Source of the DNA: Noviluteimonas gilva
GTDB taxonomy: Bacteria; Pseudomonadota; Gammaproteobacteria; Xanthomonadales; Xanthomonadaceae
NCBI RefSeq assembly: GCF_009740395.1
Contig: NZ_WOXT01000004.1
Location: forward strand, 248,001-312,000
Reading direction: 5' to 3'
Length of the DNA: 64,000 nt
Shown: positions 48,804-57,376 of the stretch, piece by piece
Numbering within the stretch: the stretch's first letter is position 1
Layout of the letters: each line of letters begins with the position of its first letter
Notes under the pieces: model-generated
Database searches by the model: none
What the model saw: only the letters and a program-made list of their open reading frames with translations
What the model was told of the DNA's origin: nothing
Position numbers and translations under genes: made by a program

Positions 48804-49853
48804 ATGACCACCAAAGCCTACGGCGCTCGCGCCGCCGACCTGCCGCTCGAGTCGATGGACATCACGCGCCGCACACCGGGGCCGCGCGACGTGCAGATCG
48901 AGATCCGGTATTGCGGCGTGTGCCATTCGGATTTGCACACCGTGCGTTCGGAATGGGGTGGCACCAAATACCCCTGCGTGCCCGGGCACGAAATCGTCGG
49001 CCAGGTCTCTGCCATCGGCGAGAAGGTCACGCGCTTCAAGGTGGGCGAAACCGTCGGCGTCGGCTGCCTGGTGGGCAGTTGTCGCGAGTGCCCGTCCTGC
49101 AAGGCGGGCCTGGAGCAGTACTGCGAGGTCGGTTTCGTCGGCACTTACAACGGGCCGACCGACGATCCGCCGGGCCACACGCTCGGCGGTTACACGCAGC
49201 GCATCGTGGTGGACGAGTACTTCGTGCTGAAGATCCGCCATCCCGAGGAACAACTGGCCGCGGTCGCACCGCTGTTGTGCGCGGGCATCACCACCTACTC
49301 GCCGCTGCGACACTGGAAAGTCGGCCCCGGGCAGAAGGTCGGCATCGTCGGCATCGGCGGGCTCGGCCACATGGGCATCAAGCTCGCGCACGCGATGGGC
49401 GCGCACGTCGTCGCGTTCACCACGTCGGAGAGCAAGCGACAGGATGCGCACGACCTGGGCGCCGATGAGGTCGTGATTTCCCGCGACCCCGCGCAGATGC
49501 AGGCGCATGCGCGCAGTTTCGATTTCATCCTCGACACCGTGGCCGCGAGCCACGACCTCGATGCCCTGACGACGCTGCTCAAACGCGACGGCACGCTGTG
49601 CCTGGTCGGCGTTCCGGAGTTGCCGCATCCAAGCCCCAACGTCGCGGTGCTCGTGTTCGGCCGCCGTTCGATCGCCGGCTCGCTCATCGGTGGCCTGCCC
49701 GAAACGCAGGAGATGCTCGATTTCTGCGCCGAGCACGGCATCGTCAGCGACATCGAGATGATCCCCATCCAGGACATCGATCGCGCGTACGAGCGCATGG
49801 TGCGCAGCGACGTCAAATATCGCTTCGTCATCGATTCGCAGACCCTGCGTTGA
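48804..49853 (+). CDS. Zinc-dependent NAD(P)-linked alcohol dehydrogenase (CAD/YahK type)
   Basis: Medium-chain dehydrogenase predicted to reduce aldehydes with NADPH. ATG 48804 (MTTKAYGARA) follows CCGGAG; the product is 349 residues. It has the catalytic zinc ligands in YCGVCHSDLH and PGHEIVG, the structural four-Cys zinc site CRECPSCKAGLEQYC, and the Rossmann motif VGIGGLGHMG. The pattern YNGPTDD...HTLGGYTQRIVVDE is typical of the cinnamyl-alcohol-dehydrogenase-like group (AdhC, YahK). It is divergent from sulfatase 2. The physiological aldehyde is not known. Confidence 0.93.
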   Translation: MTTKAYGARAADLPLESMDITRRTPGPRDVQIEIRYCGVCHSDLHTVRSEWGGTKYPCVPGHEIVGQVSAIGEKVTRFKVGETVGVGCLVGSCRECPSCKAGLEQYCEVGFVGTYNGPTDDPPGHTLGGYTQRIVVDEYFVLKIRHPEEQLAAVAPLLCAGITTYSPLRHWKVGPGQKVGIVGIGGLGHMGIKLAHAMGAHVVAFTTSESKRQDAHDLGADEVVISRDPAQMQAHARSFDFILDTVAASHDLDALTTLLKRDGTLCLVGVPELPHPSPNVAVLVFGRRSIAGSLIGGLPETQEMLDFCAEHGIVSDIEMIPIQDIDRAYERMVRSDVKYRFVIDSQTLR

Positions 49854-49961
49854 CGCGGGCGTCACGTACGTGAATTCGTGGACGTGAGGCCGTGCCGCTT
49901 GCGCGACCTCAAATCCTGCTGAGCCGCGTTTCCTTTCGACAGTGGTCGAAGGAGCACCGGT

Positions 49962-50789
49962 ATGGATCGCACGCCCGTAAATCTGTTGTGGACCGGCGGA
50001 TGGGATTCCACGTTCCAGTTGCTGCGCCTGTTGCTCGTGCACGGCGTGGAAGTCGAACCGATCTACCTGATCGACCACACGCGCGGCTCGCTGGACGTGG
50101 AGCGGAAAACGATGGACCGCATCCGCGCGACGCTCGCCACCGAGTATCCACAGACGGTGACGCTGCTGAAGCCAACGCGCTTTTTCGACGTCGCCGACAT
50201 CGCGCCCGATACGGAGATCGAACACGCTTACCACCGCATCCTGCGCGGCCTCGGCATCGGCTCGCAGTACGACTGGCTCGCCCGCTTCCTGAAGCAGAAC
50301 GACCTGCGCGGCGTGGAGATCGGCGCGGAGTTCACCCACCACGGCGCGAGCGAACTGCTGATCGGGCGCACGGTGCCGATGACCGCGAAACAGGGCTACG
50401 CCACGCACCGCCTCTCGCCTGAAGCGATGGACTCGGATGTCGGCGTGCTGTTCGGGCGGCTCACCTTCCCGCTCGCGCTGATCGACAAGCATTCGATGAA
50501 GAAGGAAGCCGACCTCCGCGGATGGATCCCGCTGCTCGCGATGACCTGGTTCTGCCACAAGCCCCTCGCCGGTGAACCGTGCGGCATGTGCAATCCGTGC
50601 CAGGGCGTGGTGTCGGATGGCTTCGGCTGGCGCATTCCGGCGAGCCGGCGCGCACTGGGCCAGGTGCATCGCGCGACCATCGGGCCGATGAAGAAAACGG
50701 CGAAGCGCATCGTGCAGAAGTTCCGCGGCGCGTATCTCACGCCGCAGGCCACGGGCCACTCCAGCCACTCCACCCACTCCAGCCACTGA
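49962..50789 (+). CDS. QueC-like PP-loop ATPase, paralogue 2
   Basis: 275-residue paralogue of the protein at 2505. The same modified PP-loop (WTGGWDS) occupies residues 10-16, followed by YLIDHTR and TMDRIRATL, then GIGSQYDWLAR. The cysteine site C198, C207, C210, C213 has exactly the QueC zinc spacing (C-x8-C-x2-C-x2-C). The extreme C-terminus is a low-complexity tail of alternating His, Ser and Thr (GHSSHSTHSSH), from short repeats of CCACTCCAG at 50757-50789; paralogue 1 lacks it. No other deazaguanine genes are near. ATG 49962 follows GAAGGAGCACCGGT. ATP-dependent activation of a carboxylate or nucleobase is likely; the substrate is unknown. Confidence 0.75.
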   Translation: MDRTPVNLLWTGGWDSTFQLLRLLLVHGVEVEPIYLIDHTRGSLDVERKTMDRIRATLATEYPQTVTLLKPTRFFDVADIAPDTEIEHAYHRILRGLGIGSQYDWLARFLKQNDLRGVEIGAEFTHHGASELLIGRTVPMTAKQGYATHRLSPEAMDSDVGVLFGRLTFPLALIDKHSMKKEADLRGWIPLLAMTWFCHKPLAGEPCGMCNPCQGVVSDGFGWRIPASRRALGQVHRATIGPMKKTAKRIVQKFRGAYLTPQATGHSSHSTHSSH

Positions 50790-50812
50790 CGACAAACCGC
50801 TCGTCGGAACGT

Positions 50813-50828
50813 TCAACCGGATGGTTGA
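50813..50828. promoter_or_regulatory. ArsR operator, distal copy
   Basis: TCAACC-GGAT-GGTTGA is a perfect inverted repeat (6-bp arms, 4-bp spacer) 40 bp before an identical-arm copy at the arsR-like start. It is the expected size for a dimeric winged-helix repressor. Confidence 0.72.
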
Positions 50829-50851
50829 CAGTCTGATGGTGCGCGCGGATA

Positions 50852-50869
50852 TTCAACCGCATGGTTGAA
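50852..50869. promoter_or_regulatory. ArsR operator, proximal copy over the start codon
   Basis: TTCAACC-GCAT-GGTTGAA (7-bp arms) contains the ATG of the downstream regulator at 50861. Binding here would hide the ribosome binding region and start of its own gene. A clear Shine-Dalgarno is absent, so the transcript may be leaderless or poorly translated. Confidence 0.72.
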
Positions 50870-51202
50870 CAACATTCGCTCGATGCCGTTTTCCACGCCC
50901 TCGCCGACGGCACGCGCCGCGCGATGCTCGAACGCCTCTCGCAGGGGCCGCACAGCGTCGGCGACCTTGCCGCGCCGTTCGACATGTCGCTCGCGGCCGC
51001 GTCCAAGCACATCCAGGTCCTCGAACGCGCGGGCCTGGTGCGCCGCGAGATCGAGGGCCGCTCGCACAAGTGTTCGCTCGAAGCCGCGCCGATGCACGCG
51101 GGCGCCGAGTGGCTGCGCCATTACGAACGCTTCTGGAACCAGCGCCTCGATGCGTTGGAACGTCTGCTCAGGCAGGACTCGAAGAAAAGGAAACGCAAAT
51201 GA
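50861..51202 (+). CDS. ArsR-family winged-helix repressor
   Basis: 113-residue regulator with the ArsR helix-turn-helix: FHALADGTRRAMLERLSQGP, then SVGDLAAPFDMSLAAASKHIQVLERAGLV, then a wing with REIEGRSH. It lacks the metal-binding Cys motif of classic ArsR, as usual for the group paired with SRPBCC proteins. The C-terminus is very basic (KKRKRK). Its ATG lies inside a palindrome repeated 40 bp upstream, so it very likely represses itself and its partner. Its stop overlaps the SRPBCC start by 4 nt. Confidence 0.92.
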   Translation: MVEQHSLDAVFHALADGTRRAMLERLSQGPHSVGDLAAPFDMSLAAASKHIQVLERAGLVRREIEGRSHKCSLEAAPMHAGAEWLRHYERFWNQRLDALERLLRQDSKKRKRK

Positions 51203-51735
51203 ATTCCCCCTACGCCGTTCCCCTGTCCACCGACACCGTGCGCATCGAACGCACCCTCCCCGGCCCCATCGATCGCGTGTGGCGCTACCTCGTGGAATCC
51301 GACCTGCGCGCGAAGTGGTTGGCCTCGGGCGACATCGAGCCGCGCGTCGGCGGCCGCGTCGACCATGTGTGGCGCAACAACGCACTGACGGAAAACGACG
51401 ACCCCGCGCCGCAGAAGTACGCGAACATCGCCGACGAAGCGCGCATGCAGGGCCGCGTCACCGTGTTCGATCCGCACCGCGCGCTCGCCTACACCTGGGG
51501 CGAAGACGCGGCGGCGTCGTCGGAAGTCACGTACGAACTCACGCCGAAAGGCGACGAGGTGCACCTGGTCCTGACGCATCGTCGGCTCTCGCCTGCGCAG
51601 ATGACGAGCGTCGCCGCAGGCTGGCACACGCACCTGGACATCCTGCGCGCGCGCCTCGACGACGTCGCCCCGGAAGGCTTCTGGCGCCAGCACACGCGCC
51701 TGGAGCGCGAGTACGTGCAGCGCCTGAGCATGTGA
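51199..51735 (+). CDS. SRPBCC / AHSA1-like domain protein
   Basis: 178-residue START-like ligand-binding fold of the AHSA1 group. The start is ATG 51199 in the ATGA overlap with the repressor gene. Family features are ERTLPGPIDRVWRYLVESDLRAKWLASGDIEPRVGG at the N-terminus, FDPHRALAYTWGED in the middle, and the C-terminal amphipathic helix with GWHTHLDILRARLD. ArsR-SRPBCC pairs are common in proteobacteria and usually respond to small organic ligands or stress; the ligand here is not known. Confidence 0.88.
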   Translation: MNSPYAVPLSTDTVRIERTLPGPIDRVWRYLVESDLRAKWLASGDIEPRVGGRVDHVWRNNALTENDDPAPQKYANIADEARMQGRVTVFDPHRALAYTWGEDAAASSEVTYELTPKGDEVHLVLTHRRLSPAQMTSVAAGWHTHLDILRARLDDVAPEGFWRQHTRLEREYVQRLSM

Positions 51736-51747
51736 CGCGGCGCGACC

Positions 51748-52539
51748 TCAGCGCAGCGATTCGAACATCGCGTTGAGGTCGTCGTACGGCATCGCGCGAT
51801 CGAACGGGCGCGTGACGTCTCCTTCCAGGAACGCACGCGCCGCCTGCAGGCCCGCGGCGAACGCATGCTGGAACAGACCGATGCCCGCGCTCACGCGACG
51901 CACGCCGGCGCGCTGCAACTGATCCAGCGGCGGCAGGCCGGGAACGGTCATCACGTTCAGCGGCAGCGCCGTCGCCGATGCGACAGCCTCGATGTCAGGC
52001 AACGCGCTGAGGCCCGGGACGAAGACGCCGCTCGCGCCCACCTTCGCGAATTGCGCCAGGCGTTCGTTCGTCATCGCGACCGCGGCCTCGCCGCTCGCCA
52101 TGCCGCGCAGGTACACATCGGTCCGCGCATTGATGAACAAGGGCGTTTCGCCCAGCGATGCGCGGATGGCTTCGATCTTCGCGACCAGCAGGTCGGCGGG
52201 CTTGCCGGCGTCCTCGAGATTGATGCCGACCACGCCAAGCTCGACAAGCTCGCGCACGAGCACCGCGACTTGCTGCGGATCGTCGCTGTAGCCGTCTTCA
52301 AGATCGACGCTCACCGGCACGCGCGCCACGCGCAGGATTTCGCGCACTTTCCCCAGCAGCGCATCGTGCTCGAGCGCGCCGCCGTCGGCATAACCGCAGG
52401 CCCATGCGAGCGCGGCACTGCTCGTGCCGATGGCCGGCGCGCCGGCGTGTTGCCACAACGCGGTGCTGGCCGCGTCCCAGGCGTTGGCGACGAGCAGCGG
52501 CTTGTCGGCGTGGTGCAAGGCAAGGAATCGGGCATGCAT
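51748..52539 (-). CDS. Isocitrate lyase / PEP mutase superfamily protein
   Basis: 263-residue (beta/alpha)8-barrel lyase of the oxaloacetate decarboxylase / carboxyvinyl-carboxyphosphonate phosphorylmutase-like group. From ATG 52539 (MHARFLALHH) it shows LLVANAWDAASTALW, GTSSAALAWACGYADG, the metal-binding SVDLEDGYSDD, NLEDAGKP and FINARTD. Its length fits small single-domain members that cleave C-C or P-C bonds of alpha-keto acids. The diagnostic active-site Cys loop of isocitrate lyase and 2-methylisocitrate lyase (KxCGH) was not seen, so neither of these is proposed. Confidence 0.88.
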   Translation of the reverse strand: MHARFLALHHADKPLLVANAWDAASTALWQHAGAPAIGTSSAALAWACGYADGGALEHDALLGKVREILRVARVPVSVDLEDGYSDDPQQVAVLVRELVELGVVGINLEDAGKPADLLVAKIEAIRASLGETPLFINARTDVYLRGMASGEAAVAMTNERLAQFAKVGASGVFVPGLSALPDIEAVASATALPLNVMTVPGLPPLDQLQRAGVRRVSAGIGLFQHAFAAGLQAARAFLEGDVTRPFDRAMPYDDLNAMFESLR

Positions 52540-52574
52540 GGCGTGCAGTCCTCGTGGGGGAGTGTCTGGAAGCT

Positions 52575-53093
52575 TCAGCCGAACAGATCGGCAGGCGTTG
52601 AATCTTGCGGCAACGCGCCTTCCAGTGCGAGCAAAAAGCGCTTGGTCGGCAGCCCGCCGCCGAAGCCGGTGAGGCTGCCATCTGCGCCGATGACGCGATG
52701 GCATGGCAACACGATGGGGATCGGATTGCGGCCGTTCGCCGCGCCCACGGCACGCACGGCGCTCGGTTTACCGATGCGCGCGGCCAGTTGCGCGTAGCTG
52801 ATCGTCTCGCCATACGGAATCGTGGCGAGCGCGTGCCAGACGGTGCGCTGGAAGTCGGTGCCCTCGGGCGCAAGCGGCAGGTCGAACAGGTGCCGCGTTC
52901 CCGCGAAGTAATCGTCGAGTTGCGTCGCGATCGCATCGAGCAAGGGATGTCCGCCTTCGCGCCAACGTGCGTCGCGTGCGACCGCATGTCGCGGGGCGTG
53001 GAATTCGAGCGCATGGACGCCCGCATCCGAAGCCGCGATCGCAAGCGGGCCCACCGGGCTTTCGAGGATGCGATGGAAGATCACCGCGCTCAT
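52575..53093 (-). CDS. ogt: Methylated-DNA--protein-cysteine methyltransferase
   Basis: Suicide repair enzyme that takes methyl groups from O6-methylguanine and O4-methylthymine. The 172-residue product has the family layout: an N-terminal ribonuclease-like domain, then FQRTVWHALATIPYGETISYAQLA (helix-turn-helix), AVGAANGRNP and the acceptor C131 in VLPCHRVIG. The start overlaps the stop of the Ada-AlkA gene by 4 nt, forming a two-gene alkylation-repair operon. Confidence 0.95.
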   Translation of the reverse strand: MSAVIFHRILESPVGPLAIAASDAGVHALEFHAPRHAVARDARWREGGHPLLDAIATQLDDYFAGTRHLFDLPLAPEGTDFQRTVWHALATIPYGETISYAQLAARIGKPSAVRAVGAANGRNPIPIVLPCHRVIGADGSLTGFGGGLPTKRFLLALEGALPQDSTPADLFG

Positions 53094-54565
53094 GCGGCGG
53101 CGTTCCACAGATGCAGCACCGCGTACGCGCGCCACGGGCGCCAGGCTTCGGCGTGTTCGCGCAAGGCGCGTGCCGTCAGGCGCGTGCCGTCGACGGGCAA
53201 GGTTTTCTGCAACACGAGATCCTCCGCGGGGAATGCATCGGGATGCGACAAGGCACGCAGTGCAATGTAGTGCGCCGTCCATGGACCGATGCCGGGCAAC
53301 GCAGTCCAACGTTCGACGAAGGTGTCGAGCGTGCGCTCGGGCGCGAAATCCACGGTGCCGTCGAGCAACGCGCGCGCAACGGTTCGAATGGTGGCGGCGC
53401 GCGCCTTCGTCAACCCGACGTTGGTCAGGTCCGCATCGGCCAGCGTTTCGGGCGTGGGGAACAGGTGCTCGAGATCCCCCATCGCAACGGGCGTTCCGAA
53501 CATGCGCGCGACGCGCGACGCAACGGTCCGCGCAGCGGCGACACTCACCTGCTGCCCGATGATCGCGCGAACCGCGATTTCGAAACCGTCCCATCCGCTC
53601 GGCAGGCGCAAGCCCGGGCGACGTTGTACCAATGGCCGCAAACGACGATCGACCGACAACGCCGACGCGATCGCGCGTGGATCGGCATCCAGGTCGAACA
53701 TGCGCCGTACGCGCTGCACGACGGACTGCAGTTGCATCGGCGCGATGCCGTGCACTTCCAGTTTGAGCGCCGCCTCGTTGGGCCACGCGGAGACGCGCAG
53801 CCATCCGGGCGCTGCGTCCTGCGACGCGGGCGCGACCACGCGCCGATAACACGTGTCGTCGACGACTTCGACACCGGGCAGCGCGCGCCCGTGCAGGAAT
53901 CGCAGCATCGTCGCGAAGTCGTACGGCGGCCGATACCCAAGCCGCAGCACCAGAGCTTCGCCACGCGACGGCGCGGGCCGCTTGCGCAACTCGCGCGGCG
54001 CCATGCGGTAGGCGTCCTTGAACGTCGTATTGAACCGACGCAGGCTGCCGAAACCCGCGGCCATCGCGATGTCGGTGATCGACAGGTCGGTTTCCGTAAG
54101 CAGTTGCTTGGCGAACAACAGGCGGCGCGTACCATGCACGTCGCTCGGCGTCGCGCCCAGGCGTTCGACGAACAGGCGACGCAACTGCCGCTCGCCGAGG
54201 TTCACGCGTTCGGCCAACACCGAGACCGGTGCTTCGGACAGCAAGCCTTCGTTGATCAGCTTGATCGCGCGCGCGACGGCCGCATCGCCTTGTCGCCACG
54301 CACCGTCGCCCGGCGACAACTCCGGCCGGCAACGCAGGCACGGGCGGAAGCCCGCCGCTTCGGCGGCCGCGGCGTTGGGGTAGTACACGACGTTCTTCGC
54401 TTTCGGCGTCGGCGCCGGACACACCGGGCGGCAATAAATGCGCGTGCTCGTGACCGCGGTGAAGAACAAGCCGTCGAAGCGCAAATCGCGACTCGCGCGC
54501 GCCTGCTCGCAAACCTGGTGCGAGGGGAGCGATGTGGCTTCGGGCAGCGGCGCGAACTGGTTCAT
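53090..54565 (-). CDS. Ada-type regulator fused to AlkA-type DNA-3-methyladenine glycosylase
   Basis: 491-residue fusion that senses methylation damage and excises alkylated bases. Domain order: Ada metal-binding domain with four zinc cysteines (YCRPVCPAP and FRPCLRCRPE, residues about 45-85), an AraC-type helix-turn-helix (about 90-190; SITDIAMAAGFGSLRRFN), then the AlkA N-terminal and HhH-GPD domains. LPGIGPWTAHYIALRALSHPDAFPAEDL supplies the hairpin-helix-hairpin and catalytic Asp. It lacks the Ogt-type methyltransferase domain of E. coli Ada; that activity comes from the coupled ogt gene. Probably induced by its own methylated form. Confidence 0.93.
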   Translation of the reverse strand: MNQFAPLPEATSLPSHQVCEQARASRDLRFDGLFFTAVTSTRIYCRPVCPAPTPKAKNVVYYPNAAAAEAAGFRPCLRCRPELSPGDGAWRQGDAAVARAIKLINEGLLSEAPVSVLAERVNLGERQLRRLFVERLGATPSDVHGTRRLLFAKQLLTETDLSITDIAMAAGFGSLRRFNTTFKDAYRMAPRELRKRPAPSRGEALVLRLGYRPPYDFATMLRFLHGRALPGVEVVDDTCYRRVVAPASQDAAPGWLRVSAWPNEAALKLEVHGIAPMQLQSVVQRVRRMFDLDADPRAIASALSVDRRLRPLVQRRPGLRLPSGWDGFEIAVRAIIGQQVSVAAARTVASRVARMFGTPVAMGDLEHLFPTPETLADADLTNVGLTKARAATIRTVARALLDGTVDFAPERTLDTFVERWTALPGIGPWTAHYIALRALSHPDAFPAEDLVLQKTLPVDGTRLTARALREHAEAWRPWRAYAVLHLWNAAA

Positions 54566-54777
54566 GCCCGCAGGCTAGCACCCGCCGCGGTCGCCGACTC
54601 GCCGGATTCGGACACCGACGTCGGCGGCCCGGGTACGCGGCGGCGGCGCGAATTTCGACACGCAGCCGCATCCGCACCCGGCGCTCCCGGGCGCGCCACC
54701 GATTGCGTCCGACGTCGAACCTTCCCCCTCTCACGTTGGCCCATTCGCCAGCGGGGACCGATTAAGTTGAAACGCAT

Positions 54778-56835
54778 ATGGACAACAGCATTCGCAGACG
54801 CATCTTCATGGGCATCGTGTCGTGGCTTTCGGCCACGCCGTGCTTCGCGCAATCCACGGGGCCCGCGCCGGTGGAACTCGACACCATCACCGTCGTGGGC
54901 CGCGAGGAGAATCTCGTCGGCACCGCAACCTCGGCCTCCGAGGGCACGCTGTCGCATGACGAAATCGAACGTCGCCCTCGCCTGCGTCCCGGCGATCTTG
55001 CCGAATACGTGCCGGGCGTGGCCGCGACGCAGCACTCCGGCTCGGGCAAGGCGAACCAGTATTTCCTGCGCGGGTTCAACCTCGATCACGGCACCGATTT
55101 CGCGCAGACCGTCGACGGCATGCCGGTGAACCTGCGCTCGCACGGGCATGGCCAGGGCTATGCCGACCTCAACTTCCTCATCCCCGAACTCGTCGACGGG
55201 CTGACCTACCGCAAGGGGCCTTACGCTGCGGAGGTCGGAGACTTCTCGTCGGCGGGTTCGGTGGACTATCGCCTGGTCGATGCGATGGCGACGGGCTTCG
55301 CGCAATTCGAACTCGGAAGCGACCAATACGCGCGGATCGTGGGTGCAGCGAGCCACGCGATCGGCGCGACGACGCTCACCTGGGGCGTGGAAGCGCAAGG
55401 CTACGACGGCCCCTGGCGCGACATCGACGAAGACGTGCACAAGCGCAACGTGTTCCTTCGATTGACCGCGCCCGTCGGACGCGGACAAGGCTCGCTGACG
55501 GCGATGGGTTACGACAATCGCTGGAACTCGCCGGACCAGATCCCGCAGCGCGCGGTGACCGAAGGCCGGATCGATCGACTCGGCTCCCTCGATACGACGC
55601 TCGGCGGCGACTCGTCACGCTATTCGCTTTCCGGCGCGTGGAATGGCGACGCGTTCGGCGGCACCTTCGACGCGAACGCTTACGCGATCCGCTATCGCCT
55701 GTCGGTGTGGTCCAACTTCACTTATTTCCTCGACGATCCGGCGAACGGCGATCAGTTCCGCCAGTTCGATGCGCGCACGCTCACCGGCTTCGGCCTGCGC
55801 CAGACCTGGCAGGGCGCGACCTGGCGCGTACGCGCAGGCATGGACGGACGACGCGACGACATCGGGCAAGTGGGGCTCGAACGCACGCAGGCACGCGCCT
55901 TCGTCGCACCGATTCGCGACGATCGCGTCGACGAACGCAGCCTCGCGGCCTGGATGGATGCGCAGTATTCGCTGACCCAGGCGGTGCGCGTGCAACTCGG
56001 CGGCCGCTACGACCGTTACACCTTCGATGTCGATGCGCTGCAGCCGGAGAATAGCGGGCGAACCGAAGCCGGCATCGCCTCTTTCAAGGGTGAGCTCGCG
56101 TGGCGCATCGCAGAACCGGCCGAGCTGTATCTCAACTGGGGTCAAGGGTTCCATTCCAACGATGCACGGGGCACGACGATCCGCGTGGACCCGGTGACAG
56201 GCGAGCCTGCTGATCGCGTCACGCCGCTGGTGCGTTCGCGGGGCAGCGAACTTGGTCTGCGCGTGGCGCAGGAAGGACGCTGGCAAACGACGCTCGCGCT
56301 GTGGCAACTCGACCTCGCGAGCGAACTGCTGTTCGTCGGCGATGCCGGCACCACCGAAGCCAGCCGGCCGAGCAAACGCCACGGGATCGAGTTCGGCGCG
56401 TACTGGTTCGCCGATCCGCGTGCGCGGCTGGAACTCGAACTTGCGTATACGCAATCGCGATTCACCGACGCCGATCCCGCGGGCGATCGCATTCCCGGCG
56501 CGGTGCCGTGGATCGCTTCCGCGGCGTGGTCGTCGGAATGGGCGCGCGGCTGGCATTCCTCGGCGCGCGTGCGTTACGTCGGCGATGCGCCGCTGATCGA
56601 AGACAACCGCGTGCGGAGCGGGAGTTCGACGATGGTGAACCTCGCGATCGGCAAGCGCTGGCAGCGCTGGAGCTTCGAACTCGACGTGCTGAACGCGCTG
56701 GATTCGGACGACCACGACATCGATTACTACTACGCCTCGCGCCTGCCGGGTGAGCCGGACGAAGGCGTCGAAGACCTCCACTTCCATGCGTTCGAGCCGC
56801 GGTCGTTGCGGTTGCGCGCGACGTTCGCGTTCTGA
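54778..56835 (+). CDS. TonB-dependent receptor, substrate unknown
   Basis: 685-residue outer-membrane receptor. A signal-like N-terminus (MDNSIRRRIFMGIV...PCFAQ) is followed by ELDTITVVGREE (TonB box), a plug with EYVPGVAATQHSGSGKANQYFLRGFNLDHGTDFAQ, and a barrel ending RLRATFAF. No Shine-Dalgarno stands out before ATG 54778; a later in-frame ATG (MGIVSW, 54808) is possible. A His/Gly-rich plug loop (NLRSHGHGQGYADL) and a His/Asp-rich segment near the C-terminus (DSDDHDIDYYY, DLHFHAF) could bind metal. No transport or utilisation genes flank it. The 212-bp gap before it (54566-54777) holds no other feature I could support. Confidence 0.87.
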   Translation: MDNSIRRRIFMGIVSWLSATPCFAQSTGPAPVELDTITVVGREENLVGTATSASEGTLSHDEIERRPRLRPGDLAEYVPGVAATQHSGSGKANQYFLRGFNLDHGTDFAQTVDGMPVNLRSHGHGQGYADLNFLIPELVDGLTYRKGPYAAEVGDFSSAGSVDYRLVDAMATGFAQFELGSDQYARIVGAASHAIGATTLTWGVEAQGYDGPWRDIDEDVHKRNVFLRLTAPVGRGQGSLTAMGYDNRWNSPDQIPQRAVTEGRIDRLGSLDTTLGGDSSRYSLSGAWNGDAFGGTFDANAYAIRYRLSVWSNFTYFLDDPANGDQFRQFDARTLTGFGLRQTWQGATWRVRAGMDGRRDDIGQVGLERTQARAFVAPIRDDRVDERSLAAWMDAQYSLTQAVRVQLGGRYDRYTFDVDALQPENSGRTEAGIASFKGELAWRIAEPAELYLNWGQGFHSNDARGTTIRVDPVTGEPADRVTPLVRSRGSELGLRVAQEGRWQTTLALWQLDLASELLFVGDAGTTEASRPSKRHGIEFGAYWFADPRARLELELAYTQSRFTDADPAGDRIPGAVPWIASAAWSSEWARGWHSSARVRYVGDAPLIEDNRVRSGSSTMVNLAIGKRWQRWSFELDVLNALDSDDHDIDYYYASRLPGEPDEGVEDLHFHAFEPRSLRLRATFAF

Positions 56836-56875
56836 TCGGCCGACGAGCGCGGCCGCGACTGGCGGCATCACGCAG

Positions 56876-57349
56876 CTATAGCGGCGGCGACTCCAGCACC
56901 ATGTAGACATCGGCGCGCGCGTAATGCGAGCCCGGTCGCGGCGCGGGCCGATGTCGGAAACCGACGCTTTCATACAGGGCGAGCGCGGGTGCGAGCTTGC
57001 TGCTCGATTCCAGGAACAGCTCGCGCCCGTCGATGTCGCGATACGTCTTCAGCGCGGCTTCCATCAGCAGGCGTCCGATGCCCTGTCCCTGCGAGCCGGG
57101 ATCGACGGCCATCTTCGTCAGCTCGTAAACGCCCTCGCCTTCGTGCTTGAGCGCCACGGTGCCGATCGCGCGATCGTCGGCGTCGACCGCGAACAGCACG
57201 CGCCCGCCCTTGGCGAGGATGTGCGTCTCCGGGTCGGACAGCACGACGCGGTCGATGTCCTCGACCACGAAGAAGCGTTCGAGCCAGTCGATGTTGAGGC
57301 GCGCGAAGTCGGCGCGCCAACGGGGGTCGTAGTCGGCAATGCGGATCAT
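56876..57349 (-). CDS. GNAT family N-acetyltransferase
   Basis: 157-residue acetyl-CoA-dependent acetyltransferase. The GNAT core is clear: VGTVAL-like strand (AIGTVALKHE), YELTKMAVDP, then the pyrophosphate-binding loop GSQGQGIGRLLMEAAL, and the late ALYESVGFRHRP motif. It resembles small members acting on amino acids, but the acceptor cannot be told. ATG 57349 is preceded by GGCGGG. Confidence 0.88.
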   Translation of the reverse strand: MIRIADYDPRWRADFARLNIDWLERFFVVEDIDRVVLSDPETHILAKGGRVLFAVDADDRAIGTVALKHEGEGVYELTKMAVDPGSQGQGIGRLLMEAALKTYRDIDGRELFLESSSKLAPALALYESVGFRHRPAPRPGSHYARADVYMVLESPPL

Positions 57350-57376
57350 CCCGCCATTTTAGCGGAGCTCCCGGCT

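Noticed and set aside
51748-52539. Isocitrate lyase or 2-methylisocitrate lyase
   Set aside because: The KxCGH active-site loop of those enzymes was not found and no glyoxylate or methylcitrate genes are adjacent.
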